A stretch of DNA of 64,000 nt, taken from Tolumonas auensis DSM 9187 (lineage in GTDB: Bacteria; Pseudomonadota; Gammaproteobacteria; Enterobacterales; Aeromonadaceae). A program made the translations under genes and the position numbers. The stretch spans positions 1,222,501 through 1,286,500 of the forward strand of contig NC_012691.1 in assembly GCF_000023065.1 (NCBI RefSeq), read 5' to 3'. The notes beneath the pieces are model-generated. The model saw only the letters and a list, made by a program, of their open reading frames with translations. It had not been told where the DNA came from and ran no database searches. Below, one piece after another: positions 10,719 to 19,581 of the stretch. Numbering within the stretch: position 1 is the stretch's first letter; every line of letters begins with the position of its first letter.

Positions 10719-10746
10719 ATTATCTACCAGCTTGCGAATTATGCAA
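10719..10746 (-). promoter_or_regulatory. Likely ompA promoter
   Basis: On the minus strand TTGCAT (10746-10741) and GATAAT (10724-10719) are 16 bases apart, about 50 bases upstream of the ompA start. The spacer contains the short palindrome CTTGC-N7-GCAAG overlapping the -35. This is prediction by eye. Confidence 0.45.
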
Positions 10747-10871
10747 GAATCCAGGGCGTTGTTTGTCGAAATGTTATCCACCGCACGTTTTTTTATGCAC
10801 CGATTGCCTGTTCCGAATGTACCAGCTGTTTACGCCGCATTATTTAGTGATTAATATGAGCCTCTTTTTTC

Positions 10872-10898
10872 TTGCATCGCAGAAATACAGACTATAAT
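10872..10898 (+). promoter_or_regulatory. Likely promoter of the HTH gene at 10994
   Basis: A consensus TATAAT at 10893 has TTGCAT 15 bases upstream; a second TATAAT lies at 10904. The implied leader is about 90 bases long. The region is AT-rich. Confidence 0.4.
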
Positions 10899-10993
10899 AA
10901 AAATATAATAAAACGGAGCCGGATAAAGCTGTTTAACACCAAACTAGATTCGTTATTGGTAACAGTGAAATTCGCAAATGCGTGAGGAAACAT

Positions 10994-11263
10994 ATGAGTC
11001 TCGCTCCTGTGTCTGTTGGTCAAAAAATTCGTCATATTCGTGAAACAATGGGGCTTAGCCGTCCGAAATTTGCGGAGCTGCTGGGTGTACCACCAACTAC
11101 ACTGAAAAACTATGAATTAGGCTATCGTGAAGTTGGCGGTGCTTTTTTGGTGGCATTAGCTCATCAGGAACAGTTGCATAAATTCACCCTATGGCTATTG
11201 TCAGACAAAATTGCGCCGGAAATCGGTCAGATCAGCCCTGCTGAATATGTCGTTCAAAAATAA
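10994..11263 (+). CDS. Small XRE-type helix-turn-helix regulator
   Basis: 89 residues. An HTH_3 domain occupies residues about 8-60: IRHIRETMGLSRPKFAELLGV followed by the recognition helix PPTTLKNYELG. The ATG at 10994 has GAGGAA upstream; a GTG twelve bases earlier is an alternative. A C-terminal tail (WLLSDKIAPEIGQI) resembles transcription factors of the type found singly beside ompA in related genera. The target is unknown. It is a single-gene unit with its own terminator. Confidence 0.8.
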   Translation: MSLAPVSVGQKIRHIRETMGLSRPKFAELLGVPPTTLKNYELGYREVGGAFLVALAHQEQLHKFTLWLLSDKIAPEIGQISPAEYVVQK

Positions 11264-11277
11264 GTCTGATTGAAAAG

Positions 11278-11306
11278 AGAGCCAGTATTGCACTGGCTCT
11301 TTTTTT
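11278..11306 (+). terminator. Rho-independent terminator
   Basis: Perfect 9-bp stem AGAGCCAGT / ACTGGCTCT, 5-base loop, then six Ts, 15 bases after the HTH gene. Confidence 0.9.
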
Positions 11307-11342
11307 ATGGATTTTTTGCTACTATCGGATGCAAACCAATAG

Positions 11343-12329
<987 letters not shown>

Positions 12330-12341
12330 GTGAGTGCAGAA

Positions 12342-12368
12342 GAATGAAGCCGGTTGCCGGCCTCATTC
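12342..12368. terminator. Hairpin between convergent genes
   Basis: 12-base arms GAATGAAGCCGG / CCGGCCTCATTC with one G-U type mismatch and a 3-base loop lie between cysB and the convergent dehydrogenase. There is no U tract, so termination may be weak. Confidence 0.45.
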
Positions 12369-12385
12369 ATAGAACCTGCGGATGG

Positions 12386-13618
12386 TTACAATGCGGTATG
12401 CAAAATTTCTTCGCAGGTTTTCAGTGTCACAGAGCCATTTTCTCCGATCCCTGTCATGCCATGTTTCAGTAGTTTGGCTGCGATTTCCGGGAAATGTTCC
12501 GGACCAATGTTATAGGCGGACAGTTTAGATCCCAGGCCGATGGATCCAAAGAAGGCAATGGTTTTATCAATCGCTTGCTGTATCACTTCATCCGCGTTGT
12601 CACCACGGATACCCCAGATCCGGTCAGCATACTGCAGTAATTTTTCTTTTTTCTCTTGCTTGCGAACAATCATGGTTGCCGGCAGCACAATCGCCAATGT
12701 CTGAGCGTGATCCAGTCCGAATAACGCCGTCAGCTCGTGGCCGATAGCATGAGTGCTCCAATCTTGCGGGACGCCTGCGCCAATCAGGCCATTCAATGCC
12801 ATAGTCGCACACCACATCAGATTGGCTCTGCTATCGTAGTCTTCCGGTTGCTGGTAGCTTTTGATCCCATCTTCCAGCAAGGTCAGCAGGATGCTTTCGG
12901 CAAATCTGTCCTGCAGGTGGGCATTAACCGGATAGGTTAAATACTGTTCCATGACATGACAAAATGAATCGGCGATACCGTTAGCTATCTGAACTTTAGG
13001 CAACGTAAAGGTGACAACCGGATCAAGCACCGCAAATTGTGGAAATACCTTGTGGCTTGAGAATGCGAGTTTTTCACTCTCGATGCTGCTTTGCATCGAC
13101 ATCGCACCGGAATACCCCTGAGATCCACTGGCTGAAGGCAGAGAGATCTGACGGTTTTTGCGACTGATAACTGCATGATGATTCATTTCTGAACCCGTGG
13201 CAGGTAATGTCAGAACGCATCCGAAAGGGATCACATTTCTGATCCCTTTGCCCTGATTATTCAGAATTTCCCACGGGTCGCCTAACTCCCAGCAGGAAGC
13301 CGCAGAAATAAATTTTGTGCCATCAATGACGGAGCCGCCACCGACTGCCAGCAGATAGTTGATCCGTTCTTCTTTTACAATCGCCACTGCCTGCATTAGC
13401 GTCGCATAGTCAGGATTTGGTTCTATGCCGCCAAATTCTGTGATTTTCCGACCAGCCAATGCTTTTCTGACCATATCCATGGTCCCGTTGGCAATAACAC
13501 TTCCCCCGCCATAAACAATCAATATCCGGGCATCAGAAGGGATTTCATGGCTGATTTTTGCGATTTGTCCTTTCCCAAACAATACCTTGGTTGGATTTTG
13601 ATATTCAAAATTCAGCAT
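12386..13618 (-). CDS. yqhD: NADPH-dependent iron/zinc aldehyde reductase, YqhD type
   Basis: 410 residues of the iron-containing alcohol dehydrogenase family. The NADP-binding loop YGGGSV and second glycine motif AVGGGSVIDG, GGIEPNP, and metal ligands in GIADSFCHVMEQ (Asp, His) and HAIGHELTALFGLDHAQ (two His) follow the YqhD/BDH pattern. It reduces short toxic aldehydes with NADPH. Compared with the 387-residue E. coli YqhD there are about 23 extra residues near position 160-182 (after AVISRK, containing ASGSQGYSGAM). The usual GSESN is GSEMN here. It is a single gene next to the tRNA. Confidence 0.87.
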   Translation of the reverse strand: MLNFEYQNPTKVLFGKGQIAKISHEIPSDARILIVYGGGSVIANGTMDMVRKALAGRKITEFGGIEPNPDYATLMQAVAIVKEERINYLLAVGGGSVIDGTKFISAASCWELGDPWEILNNQGKGIRNVIPFGCVLTLPATGSEMNHHAVISRKNRQISLPSASGSQGYSGAMSMQSSIESEKLAFSSHKVFPQFAVLDPVVTFTLPKVQIANGIADSFCHVMEQYLTYPVNAHLQDRFAESILLTLLEDGIKSYQQPEDYDSRANLMWCATMALNGLIGAGVPQDWSTHAIGHELTALFGLDHAQTLAIVLPATMIVRKQEKKEKLLQYADRIWGIRGDNADEVIQQAIDKTIAFFGSIGLGSKLSAYNIGPEHFPEIAAKLLKHGMTGIGENGSVTLKTCEEILHTAL

Positions 13619-13871
13619 ATGGTCCCTCGATAAATGTGTATAAATTCATATCCATTATATACAGTAACATTAACAGCTTAAGATCACCTGATTTTCAGAA
13701 ATCAGCATGAAAATGGATTTACGCTTACAAAAACAGATTTTGGGCTGTTTGCGTGTCTGACCTGTATATGTTTATGATCCTAACCTTATAATTATGAATC
13801 AGTTTTACAGATAAAATAGTTGGAAATGATAATAAACAGTAGCAGAATAAATTAAGTCGGAAGACTCAATT

Positions 13872-13947
13872 GCCGGTGTAGCTCAGTTGGTAGAGCAGCG
13901 CATTCGTAATGCGAAGGTCTGGGGTTCGATTCCCCACTCCGGCACCA
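13872..13947 (+). tRNA. thrW: tRNA-Thr (anticodon CGT), with 3' half supplied by the island
   Basis: A 76-base cloverleaf with encoded CCA: acceptor GCCGGTG, D-arm GCTC/GAGC, anticodon loop TTCGTAA, T-arm TGGGG-TTCGATT-CCCCA and 3' acceptor strand CTCCGGC. Positions 6 and 67 are both U, giving one acceptor mismatch; the displaced 3' half at 52399-52444 would pair there (A67). The anticodon arm matches E. coli thrW as I know it, including the 27-43 mismatch. This is the island's attachment site. Confidence 0.95.
13902..13919. other. Left attachment core (attL)
   Basis: The 18-base ATTCGTAATGCGAAGGTC inside the tRNA anticodon arm is repeated exactly, in the same orientation, at 52399-52416. 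Sequence diverges on both sides of the core, as expected for site-specific recombination. Confidence 0.88.
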
Positions 13948-14465
13948 ATAAAATCAATTTGTTATTCATGTTTATGTCTGGTTGTCTCAACTTTTTCTAA
14001 GTTTATGTAACGGTTGGTGTAAGCGATGTGATTCAACACTAATCAACATTATCTTTTTGTCGGGTAGAAGCAGAATAGAACACTGTAGGCCAGAGAACCT
14101 GCGTTCACATAACCGTGCTCCTGTTCTATGAATTCCGAGTCATTATTTATTCGTTCCAATACCCTGTAGTGCATTCCCAATCGCAAACTGGATTTGAAAA
14201 ATCCTTAGTTGTTATTACAGCCAAGGTACATCAATCACCTTCATGTCTATCTTGAATTCTGCTATTTCCGCTATTAATAGCGGAAATAGCAGAATTCATG
14301 CACATCGTGTTCTGCGTTACATTACTTAATTAAGCCCTATCGAGTCTCTCTTGCCAGCACTAAGCCAAATATATTCAAACCTATATTACTACTGTGACTG
14401 AACGGGAATTGCATCTCCAGTATCCATTTCTTGCTCTTAATTATAGACCTATCACAGGAGGCTCT
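13948..14465. other. Left-end non-coding region of the island
   Basis: 518 bases without a credible gene. It holds a 46-bp perfect palindrome (14253-14298), an 8-base inverted repeat (ATAGAACA at about 14073 / TGTTCTAT at about 14122), and a TTATGTAAC element near 14004 similar to TATGTAAG/ATGTAAC by the integrase gene, a possible arm-type integrase site. A strong ribosome site for the DUF932 gene closes the region. Confidence 0.5.
14253..14298. repeat. 46-bp perfect palindrome
   Basis: Two 23-base arms, beginning TGAATTCTGC and ending GCAGAATTCA, meet with no spacer at 14275/14276. The arm contains GCTATT twice (GCTATTTCCGCTATT), so there are four half-sites in all. No U tract follows, so it is not an ordinary terminator; it is more like a protein-binding site or single-strand hairpin origin. 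Confidence 0.9.
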
Positions 14466-15419
14466 ATGGCTCATTTGGTTGAAACGATGGCGTACGCTGG
14501 TAGTACACCATGGCACGGTTTAGGCAATCATCTCACTGAACAACAGCCCATTCAGGTCTGGCTAAAAGAGGCTGGAATGGACTGGACGATTGAACAAAGT
14601 GATGTTCTGTTTAATGTCGATAGCAGTGCATTACACATTCGTCCGTATGCTGATTCCAAAGTCTTGTTTCGTTCTGATTCTCTAGCACCACTCTCTGTTG
14701 TTTCTAATCGTTATCAAGTTGTTCAGCCGCATGAGGTCTTGAACTTCTATAAGGATTTAGTTTCAGTTGGTGGCTTTGAATTAGAAACTGCGGGTGTTCT
14801 GAAAGGAGGAAAGAAACTCTGGGCGTTAGCCAAAACAGGTCAGGAAGCCAAGATGAAGGGCAATGACCGCATCAAAGCGTATCTGTTACTGGCAACCAGT
14901 TGCGACGGTACGTTATGCACTACTGCGCAATTTACATCTGTTCGGGTGGTTTGTAATAACACCTTACAGATGGCAACTAAGCAGAACTCAGGTGCGGTTA
15001 AAGTACCTCACTCTACGAAGTTTGACCCGAAACAAGTCAAGGAGGCATTAGGTCTTGGTTTCTCATCTTGGGATGCCTTTACGCGGGATTTGAAACAACT
15101 CAGTCAGCGATCGGTCTCACCACAAGAAGCGGAAAACTATATTCGTGCGGTGCTGGATGAACCTGTACTTACAGATGATCCTACTACCGATTCTAAAGCC
15201 TTTCAGCGCATTTCTGGTCTTTATCAGGGCGAAGGTGTGGGCTCTGAATTGGTGTCTGCCAATGGCACCGCATGGGGCTTGTTGAATGCATTTACAGAAT
15301 ACGTGGATCATCATCGCCGAGCGCGTAATCAGGATAATCGGCTGGATTCAGCCTGGTTTGGTCAGGGCGCGTTGCTGAAACAAAAAGCCTTCAATCAGGC
15401 GTTAACACTGCTCCACTGA
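14466..15419 (+). CDS. DUF932 phage/plasmid-like protein
   Basis: 317 residues from the ATG with AGGAGG-type site (ACAGGAGGCTCT); the frame stays open 72 bases upstream without a ribosome site. The beginning AHLVETMAYAGSTPWHGLGN and the later WALAKTGQ, LLLATSCDGTL and TSVRVVCNNTL are typical of the DUF932/TIGR03299 family carried by plasmids, ICEs and phages next to recombination genes. Its biochemical role is not established. YqaJ-like exonuclease and an RDF-like protein follow, a standard set in conjugative elements. Confidence 0.87.
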   Translation: MAHLVETMAYAGSTPWHGLGNHLTEQQPIQVWLKEAGMDWTIEQSDVLFNVDSSALHIRPYADSKVLFRSDSLAPLSVVSNRYQVVQPHEVLNFYKDLVSVGGFELETAGVLKGGKKLWALAKTGQEAKMKGNDRIKAYLLLATSCDGTLCTTAQFTSVRVVCNNTLQMATKQNSGAVKVPHSTKFDPKQVKEALGLGFSSWDAFTRDLKQLSQRSVSPQEAENYIRAVLDEPVLTDDPTTDSKAFQRISGLYQGEGVGSELVSANGTAWGLLNAFTEYVDHHRRARNQDNRLDSAWFGQGALLKQKAFNQALTLLH

Positions 15420-15443
15420 TACTCTCATCAATTCGTATCAAAG

Positions 15444-15480
15444 AACCCCGGATAGGTTTTCCTGTCCGGGGTTTTCTTTT
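15444..15480 (+). terminator. Rho-independent terminator
   Basis: The stem AACCCCGGA / TCCGGGGTT with a 12-base loop is followed by TTTCTTTT, between the DUF932 gene and the yqaJ-like gene. Confidence 0.85.
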
Positions 15481-15496
15481 ATGTCCGGAGGATAAA

Positions 15497-16477
15497 ATGA
15501 AAACACGTTATCACCACGCGATCCGTCTGGCGTCTACCTCAAATCTCACCCGTGATGCCTGGCTGCAGATCCGGCAACAAGGGATCGGTTCATCGGATGC
15601 CGCAGTGGCTATCGGTCTTTCACCGTACAAAAGTCCGTTATCGCTGTGGCTTGAGAAAACTCAGCGTAAAGCAGCGGATGATCTATCGGAAAAAGAGGCG
15701 GTGATTTGGGGAACGGTATTAGAACCGGTATTGGCGTCAGTTTATGCTGAGCGAACAGGTAAAAAGGTACGCCGCGTCAATGCGGTGCTACAGCATACGG
15801 AATATCCCTTCATGCTGGCGAATCTCGATCGGGAAGTCTTAGACCCGGCAGGGAACGGTGTGCTGGAAATCAAAACGACGGGTTATCACTCTGCACCACA
15901 GTGGGAAGAGGGCGTACCGGTCGCTTATCAATGTCAGGTGTTGCATCAATTGGCTGTAACCGGTCATGCCTGGGCGGATGTTGCGGTGCTGATTGGCGGG
16001 CAAGATTTCCGGATTTATCGCATTCATCGTGATGATGACAAGATCACTGATCTGATCCGGCGGGAAGCGCAATTCTGGCAGTGTGTCTCTGATGACCGAC
16101 AACCGGAACCGGATGGTTCAGATGACGCAGGGCAAGCCTTACAGTGGTTGTTTCCCCGTGATGACGGGCAAACCATCGATCTCTCTGAGTCCGCCGAATA
16201 CAACGAGCTCTTTTCTGAACTGCTTCATTTACGTCAGAGTAAAGAAGAAACCGAACGACAGGAATCACAGGTCAAACAACGGTTACAGGTCGCTTTAGGT
16301 TCTGCCACCGCAGCCGTTTTCCAGAATGGTCGCATTACTTGGCGTAAAGCCAAAGATCGGCTGGTCCCTGATTTGGACAAACTCATATTGGAACATCCAG
16401 AAATTATTCAGCAATACGGCAAACCGGTTGTGGGTAGTCGCCGTTTCCTGATCCAACCTGAAAGGAGCGCATCATGA
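15497..16477 (+). CDS. YqaJ-family recombination exonuclease
   Basis: 326 residues. The lambda-exonuclease-like (YqaJ viral recombinase) core is shown by RQQGIGSSDAAVAIGLSPYKSP near residue 28, GTVLEPVLA, ANLDREV, and the PD-(D/E)xK active-site stretch VLEIKTTG around residue 118, followed by VPVAYQCQVLHQL. It is expected to resect double-stranded DNA for annealing-type recombination. A TCCGGAGG site precedes the ATG; the gene overlaps the next by four bases. The C-terminal part is a coiled-coil rich in E, Q and R. Confidence 0.88.
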   Translation: MKTRYHHAIRLASTSNLTRDAWLQIRQQGIGSSDAAVAIGLSPYKSPLSLWLEKTQRKAADDLSEKEAVIWGTVLEPVLASVYAERTGKKVRRVNAVLQHTEYPFMLANLDREVLDPAGNGVLEIKTTGYHSAPQWEEGVPVAYQCQVLHQLAVTGHAWADVAVLIGGQDFRIYRIHRDDDKITDLIRREAQFWQCVSDDRQPEPDGSDDAGQALQWLFPRDDGQTIDLSESAEYNELFSELLHLRQSKEETERQESQVKQRLQVALGSATAAVFQNGRITWRKAKDRLVPDLDKLILEHPEIIQQYGKPVVGSRRFLIQPERSAS

Positions 16478-17403
16478 TCAAAGGACTGGCAATTACACCG
16501 CCTGTCATCGGACGGATCTCCATTGGCCGTTTGGTCTGTAAAAACGACAAATGGCTACCCGAGAAAGATGATAGTTTTACTTTAACCACACAGGTGAAAA
16601 ACAAAGGGGAGTGGTTACTGCATCCGTTGCATCAGAAGTTGGTAGAGTCGGCACCGAATAACAAAATCCGCGCCATTCCGGTTCGGATGTTATTCAACGA
16701 CACTGACCTGAATCTGAGGGCGGAATACAGCGCGTTTGACCGTAACACTGGCCGTCCGCTTTGTGTTGGGAACGGGGAGAGTGCAAAGCGAGTCAATGAA
16801 CAGGGTGGCACCGATGAACAAGCGTGTGCGGGTCCGCAGTTTTGTCCATTTGCCCGACAACACGGTTGCAAACTGTATGGCCGACTCAATGTTCAGGTGG
16901 ACGGGCAAAACGATGAACTGGGTAGCTTTATCTTCCGTACCACCGGCTATAACTCGGTGCGAACACTGGCCGCCCGGCTGCAATACTTCCATGCCATCAG
17001 TGGTGGGCTCACTCGTTATCTGCCGCTGTTACTGAGACTGCGCGCCAAAAGCACCACCCTCTCATATCAGACCCCGGTCTATTACGTGGACCTGACCTTA
17101 AGAGAAGGGATTGAGCTTGCTTCAGTCATTGCACAGGCGAAAGAGGCTGCTGGATCAGATATTGAGGCTGGCTTAGTTCTGGAGGCACTGGAACAAACCG
17201 CCCGTCAGTTATTACAGAACGGCCAGTTCGAAGATTCAGAGGAAGAAATACCACTGGTGATGGAAGAGTTCTATCCGGAAGAAAACCCGTTAGATCCATC
17301 AGCTAACCAGTTGGAGCAGCCCGTCTCGGCTCAGTCGGCGACCCGTCGTACCGCAACCAGACCATCCAGACTCACGGACAAGCTGGGTTCGGTAACACAG
17401 TAA
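16474..17403 (+). CDS. Metal-binding / recombination-directionality-factor-like protein
   Basis: 309 residues, translated from an ATGA overlap with the YqaJ gene. The type commonly annotated as 'hydrolase or metal-binding protein' in ICEs and plasmids, with similarity to phage Gp3-like recombination directionality factors. Visible cysteines in ACAGPQFCPFARQHGCKLYG could bind a metal. An acidic C-terminal tail may bind partners. Given the YqaJ partner, a role in recombination (possibly single-strand annealing) is likely. I am confident of the family class, less of the activity. Confidence 0.65.
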   Translation: MIKGLAITPPVIGRISIGRLVCKNDKWLPEKDDSFTLTTQVKNKGEWLLHPLHQKLVESAPNNKIRAIPVRMLFNDTDLNLRAEYSAFDRNTGRPLCVGNGESAKRVNEQGGTDEQACAGPQFCPFARQHGCKLYGRLNVQVDGQNDELGSFIFRTTGYNSVRTLAARLQYFHAISGGLTRYLPLLLRLRAKSTTLSYQTPVYYVDLTLREGIELASVIAQAKEAAGSDIEAGLVLEALEQTARQLLQNGQFEDSEEEIPLVMEEFYPEENPLDPSANQLEQPVSAQSATRRTATRPSRLTDKLGSVTQ

Positions 17404-17427
17404 TCACCTTATTTCTTATTCAATCAG

Positions 17428-17450
17428 CGCCCCGTCATTGGGGCGTTTTT
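17428..17450 (+). terminator. Rho-independent terminator
   Basis: CGCCCC / GGGGCG stem with a 6-base loop followed by five Ts, 25 bases after the previous stop. Confidence 0.85.
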
Positions 17451-17474
17451 ATTTCCGGGATCAGGAGAATTTAT

Positions 17475-18125
17475 ATGCAAATCGGCGATCACGTGGTAAC
17501 CCCCAGAATAGGCTATACCCATCACGGTCTATATCTCGGGAATAAAGAAGTCATTCATTATGAGGGCAGCTCCTTGGGAGATCTGTCAGGTCGGATAACC
17601 CAGGTTAGTCTTGAGCAATTTTGTCAGGGGAATGGTTGTACGGTCAGGGAGTATCCCATCCGGATTTATGGCCGGAAGGAAAGTGTACAGCGGGCTTATA
17701 CGCGGTTAGGGGAGGCACAGTACGACGTGTTGTTGAACAACTGCGAGCAATTCGTGACCTGGTGCATCATGGGGTTTGCTTACAGTGAACAAATTAATGA
17801 ACTGGTTGCGCTGGGCATAGTGGGAAAGTCGGTGATGAAGTCACTTAGCCATCAGGCAGAGCCGGTCGCTATGGCAGGTTATCTGGCTACGCAATCCGTC
17901 AACAATGAGACGGTGCGTCACACTGTACAAGCGGTATTACCTGCGAGCTCGTCGCTGGTTGCTAGTACTGCCGGTGCAAGTGTGGCCCTTTCATCAGGGA
18001 CCGCCTTAGTGAGCAGTGGTCTGACTATCACATCGGTGACGCCATTGGCTATGCCGATTGTTGCGGGGGTAGTGGTGGGTTACGGCATCAAAAAGGTCAT
18101 TGATTGGGTATGGGATGAATTATGA
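17475..18125 (+). CDS. LRAT-domain (NlpC/P60-like) protein with hydrophobic C-terminus
   Basis: 216 residues. The N-terminal half is a lecithin:retinol acyltransferase domain: GDHVVTPRIGYTHHGLYLG and VIHYEG supply histidines and LLNNCEQFVTWCI contains the catalytic-type Cys (NCEQF). The C-terminal 90 residues are Ala/Ser/Val rich and hydrophobic, likely membrane inserting. Bacterial LRAT proteins are predicted thiol acyltransferases or phospholipases; their role in mobile elements is unknown. It overlaps the radC-like gene (ATGAG). A decayed copy of its C-terminal part is present right of the island (52558-52650). Confidence 0.85.
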   Translation: MQIGDHVVTPRIGYTHHGLYLGNKEVIHYEGSSLGDLSGRITQVSLEQFCQGNGCTVREYPIRIYGRKESVQRAYTRLGEAQYDVLLNNCEQFVTWCIMGFAYSEQINELVALGIVGKSVMKSLSHQAEPVAMAGYLATQSVNNETVRHTVQAVLPASSSLVASTAGASVALSSGTALVSSGLTITSVTPLAMPIVAGVVVGYGIKKVIDWVWDEL

Positions 18126-18619
18126 GAAATACAAAATTTAAAATCGATGAGACGAACGGAACCTATACGGTGGCCTCACCGGTTACAGAAAAAGACATAT
18201 TGATCATGGCCCGGCGATTGGCTAAAAATCGCTTGGCGAAAGGCTGTAGCATTGAACGCCCGTCATCGGCATTTATCTATTTGCAAGCACTCATGGGGAA
18301 TTACGAAAATGAAGTATTCGGCTCGTTGTTTCTGGATAATCAACATCGGATCATTTGTTTTGAAGAACTATTCCGCGGCACACTCAATGTCACGAACATT
18401 CATCCGCGGGAGGTTGTAAAGAGGGCATTGGCTGTCAATGCCGCTGCGGTTATTTTCGTCCACAATCACCCATCCGGAGAACCCGAGCCCAGCGAAGCAG
18501 ACAAAAAAATCACAGTTCAACTACGGGAGACGCTTAATCTGATCGACGTCAGGGTTTTAGATCATATTGTGGTCGGAGCTAAGGCATGCATTTCTATGGC
18601 TGAACGAGGACTGGTATGA
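18122..18619 (+). CDS. radC: RadC-family JAB/MPN+ protein
   Basis: 165 residues. The JAMM metal motif is intact: Glu in CFEELFRGT, then HNHPSGEPEPSEAD (HxH...S..D). Only the C-terminal JAB domain is present, without the helix-hairpin-helix of full-length RadC, as in plasmid and genomic-island copies. The function of these short RadC proteins is not settled; they usually travel with anti-restriction and recombination genes. It is co-translated with the LRAT gene and followed by a terminator. Confidence 0.88.
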   Translation: MRNTKFKIDETNGTYTVASPVTEKDILIMARRLAKNRLAKGCSIERPSSAFIYLQALMGNYENEVFGSLFLDNQHRIICFEELFRGTLNVTNIHPREVVKRALAVNAAAVIFVHNHPSGEPEPSEADKKITVQLRETLNLIDVRVLDHIVVGAKACISMAERGLV

Positions 18620-18666
18620 TTTGAGTACAGGTGAGTGATGAAGGCAGGAAAGGGCGAGATTGCAAC

Positions 18667-18696
18667 GAGGCCGGATGTAATGGCCTCTTTTTTTTT
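18667..18696 (+). terminator. Rho-independent terminator with T9-G7 run
   Basis: GAGGCC / GGCCTC stem, 9-base loop and nine Ts, directly followed by seven Gs. Confidence 0.8.
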
Positions 18697-18728
18697 GGGG
18701 GGGTAAATTGACAGATGATTGACAAACA

Positions 18729-18857
18729 GAGTTCTCCATAGAGACTTTGCAGTCTGATCTGGGTATCTGGTTAGGCTATTACAATAATCAATCAACACAT
18801 CAAGGGAAAATGTGTTGCGGTCATACGCAGCTCATATTTGGTGCATGGATTACATGA
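18729..18857 (+). pseudogene. 3' relic of an IS481-like transposase
   Basis: Read in one frame to the TGA at 18855, the DNA gives LQSDLGIWLGYYNNQSTHQ then GKMCCGHT. This is the C-terminal end of rve-core transposases of the IS481 kind (usual form LQADLD.WL..YNN.RTHQGK..CGRTP). The catalytic DDE part is absent, and upstream codons are disrupted. It overlaps the 3' end of the minus-strand gene at 18850. It shows that an insertion sequence once lay after the radC gene. Confidence 0.72.
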
Positions 18858-19476
18858 TCAGGTTCTTGCAGGAGTATATTTCGCTATCAAATTTACTTCT
18901 GAGCTCTACTGAATCATTTACCAATCCTTTAGATGTAAATTCATGTTCAAGCATGAACTCAATAAATCCATTAATTCTGAGATCCATGCTTGAGAGTAAC
19001 AATGATTTGCCACGTTCAAGACAGAGTGGAACGATTAGTTGTTCCGTTTCTCGTTTAATGTTTTGTAGTGTACTTACTGGGCCGTCTAAATTAATTCTGG
19101 CTGTGCTACCGGCCAAAGTAACTGCATCATCCCATTGTTTAACGATGTCATTGATTCTTTCGTACGATTTTGAAAATTCTGTCCTTTCCTGCTCTCGTTT
19201 CTGGGCTATCTTCAGCGCTCTTTCTTCAGCTTCTAGCTGTGCTTTCCTGGCTTGATTCTCTAATTCAATAGCATCTTGCTGCTGTAATCGGACGGCCTCT
19301 GCGGCAGAGTCCGCTTTTTGTCTGGCGATCAAAGCTTGAGCTTGAACCTCTTCTTGATTTCGTTTGTGAACATGAAGCCCGATTAAAGCAGCAAGCGAGA
19401 TTATTAAAACAAGGAGAATATGGAAGAAGGTTATTTTTGATTTTTTCTGATAACCATCAAAATCAAAGTAAGTCAT
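18850..19476 (-). CDS. Membrane-anchored coiled-coil protein, unknown
   Basis: 208 residues: a short cytoplasmic start (MTYFDFDGYQKKSK), one transmembrane segment at about residues 14-34, then a long Ala/Glu/Gln/Arg-rich coiled coil (about 40-115) and a globular tail. I do not recognise a family. The arrangement resembles a single-pass anchor or lysis/spanin-like or sensor protein, but no motif decides. It is transcribed opposite to the RadC block. Confidence 0.6.
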   Translation of the reverse strand: MTYFDFDGYQKKSKITFFHILLVLIISLAALIGLHVHKRNQEEVQAQALIARQKADSAAEAVRLQQQDAIELENQARKAQLEAEERALKIAQKREQERTEFSKSYERINDIVKQWDDAVTLAGSTARINLDGPVSTLQNIKRETEQLIVPLCLERGKSLLLSSMDLRINGFIEFMLEHEFTSKGLVNDSVELRSKFDSEIYSCKNLIM

Positions 19477-19581
19477 ATCGCTAATCCCTTAGCATTTGTA
19501 AAGAAACGTAAAGTTATCTTAACCAACCAAAGGGGCGATATGAATCTTATTGTTGATTCATTTAAGTTTTTTTGATCTGGA

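Noticed and set aside
14253-14298. Rho-independent terminator
   Set aside because: The palindrome has no loop spacer and no U tract on either strand, and no gene ends beside it.
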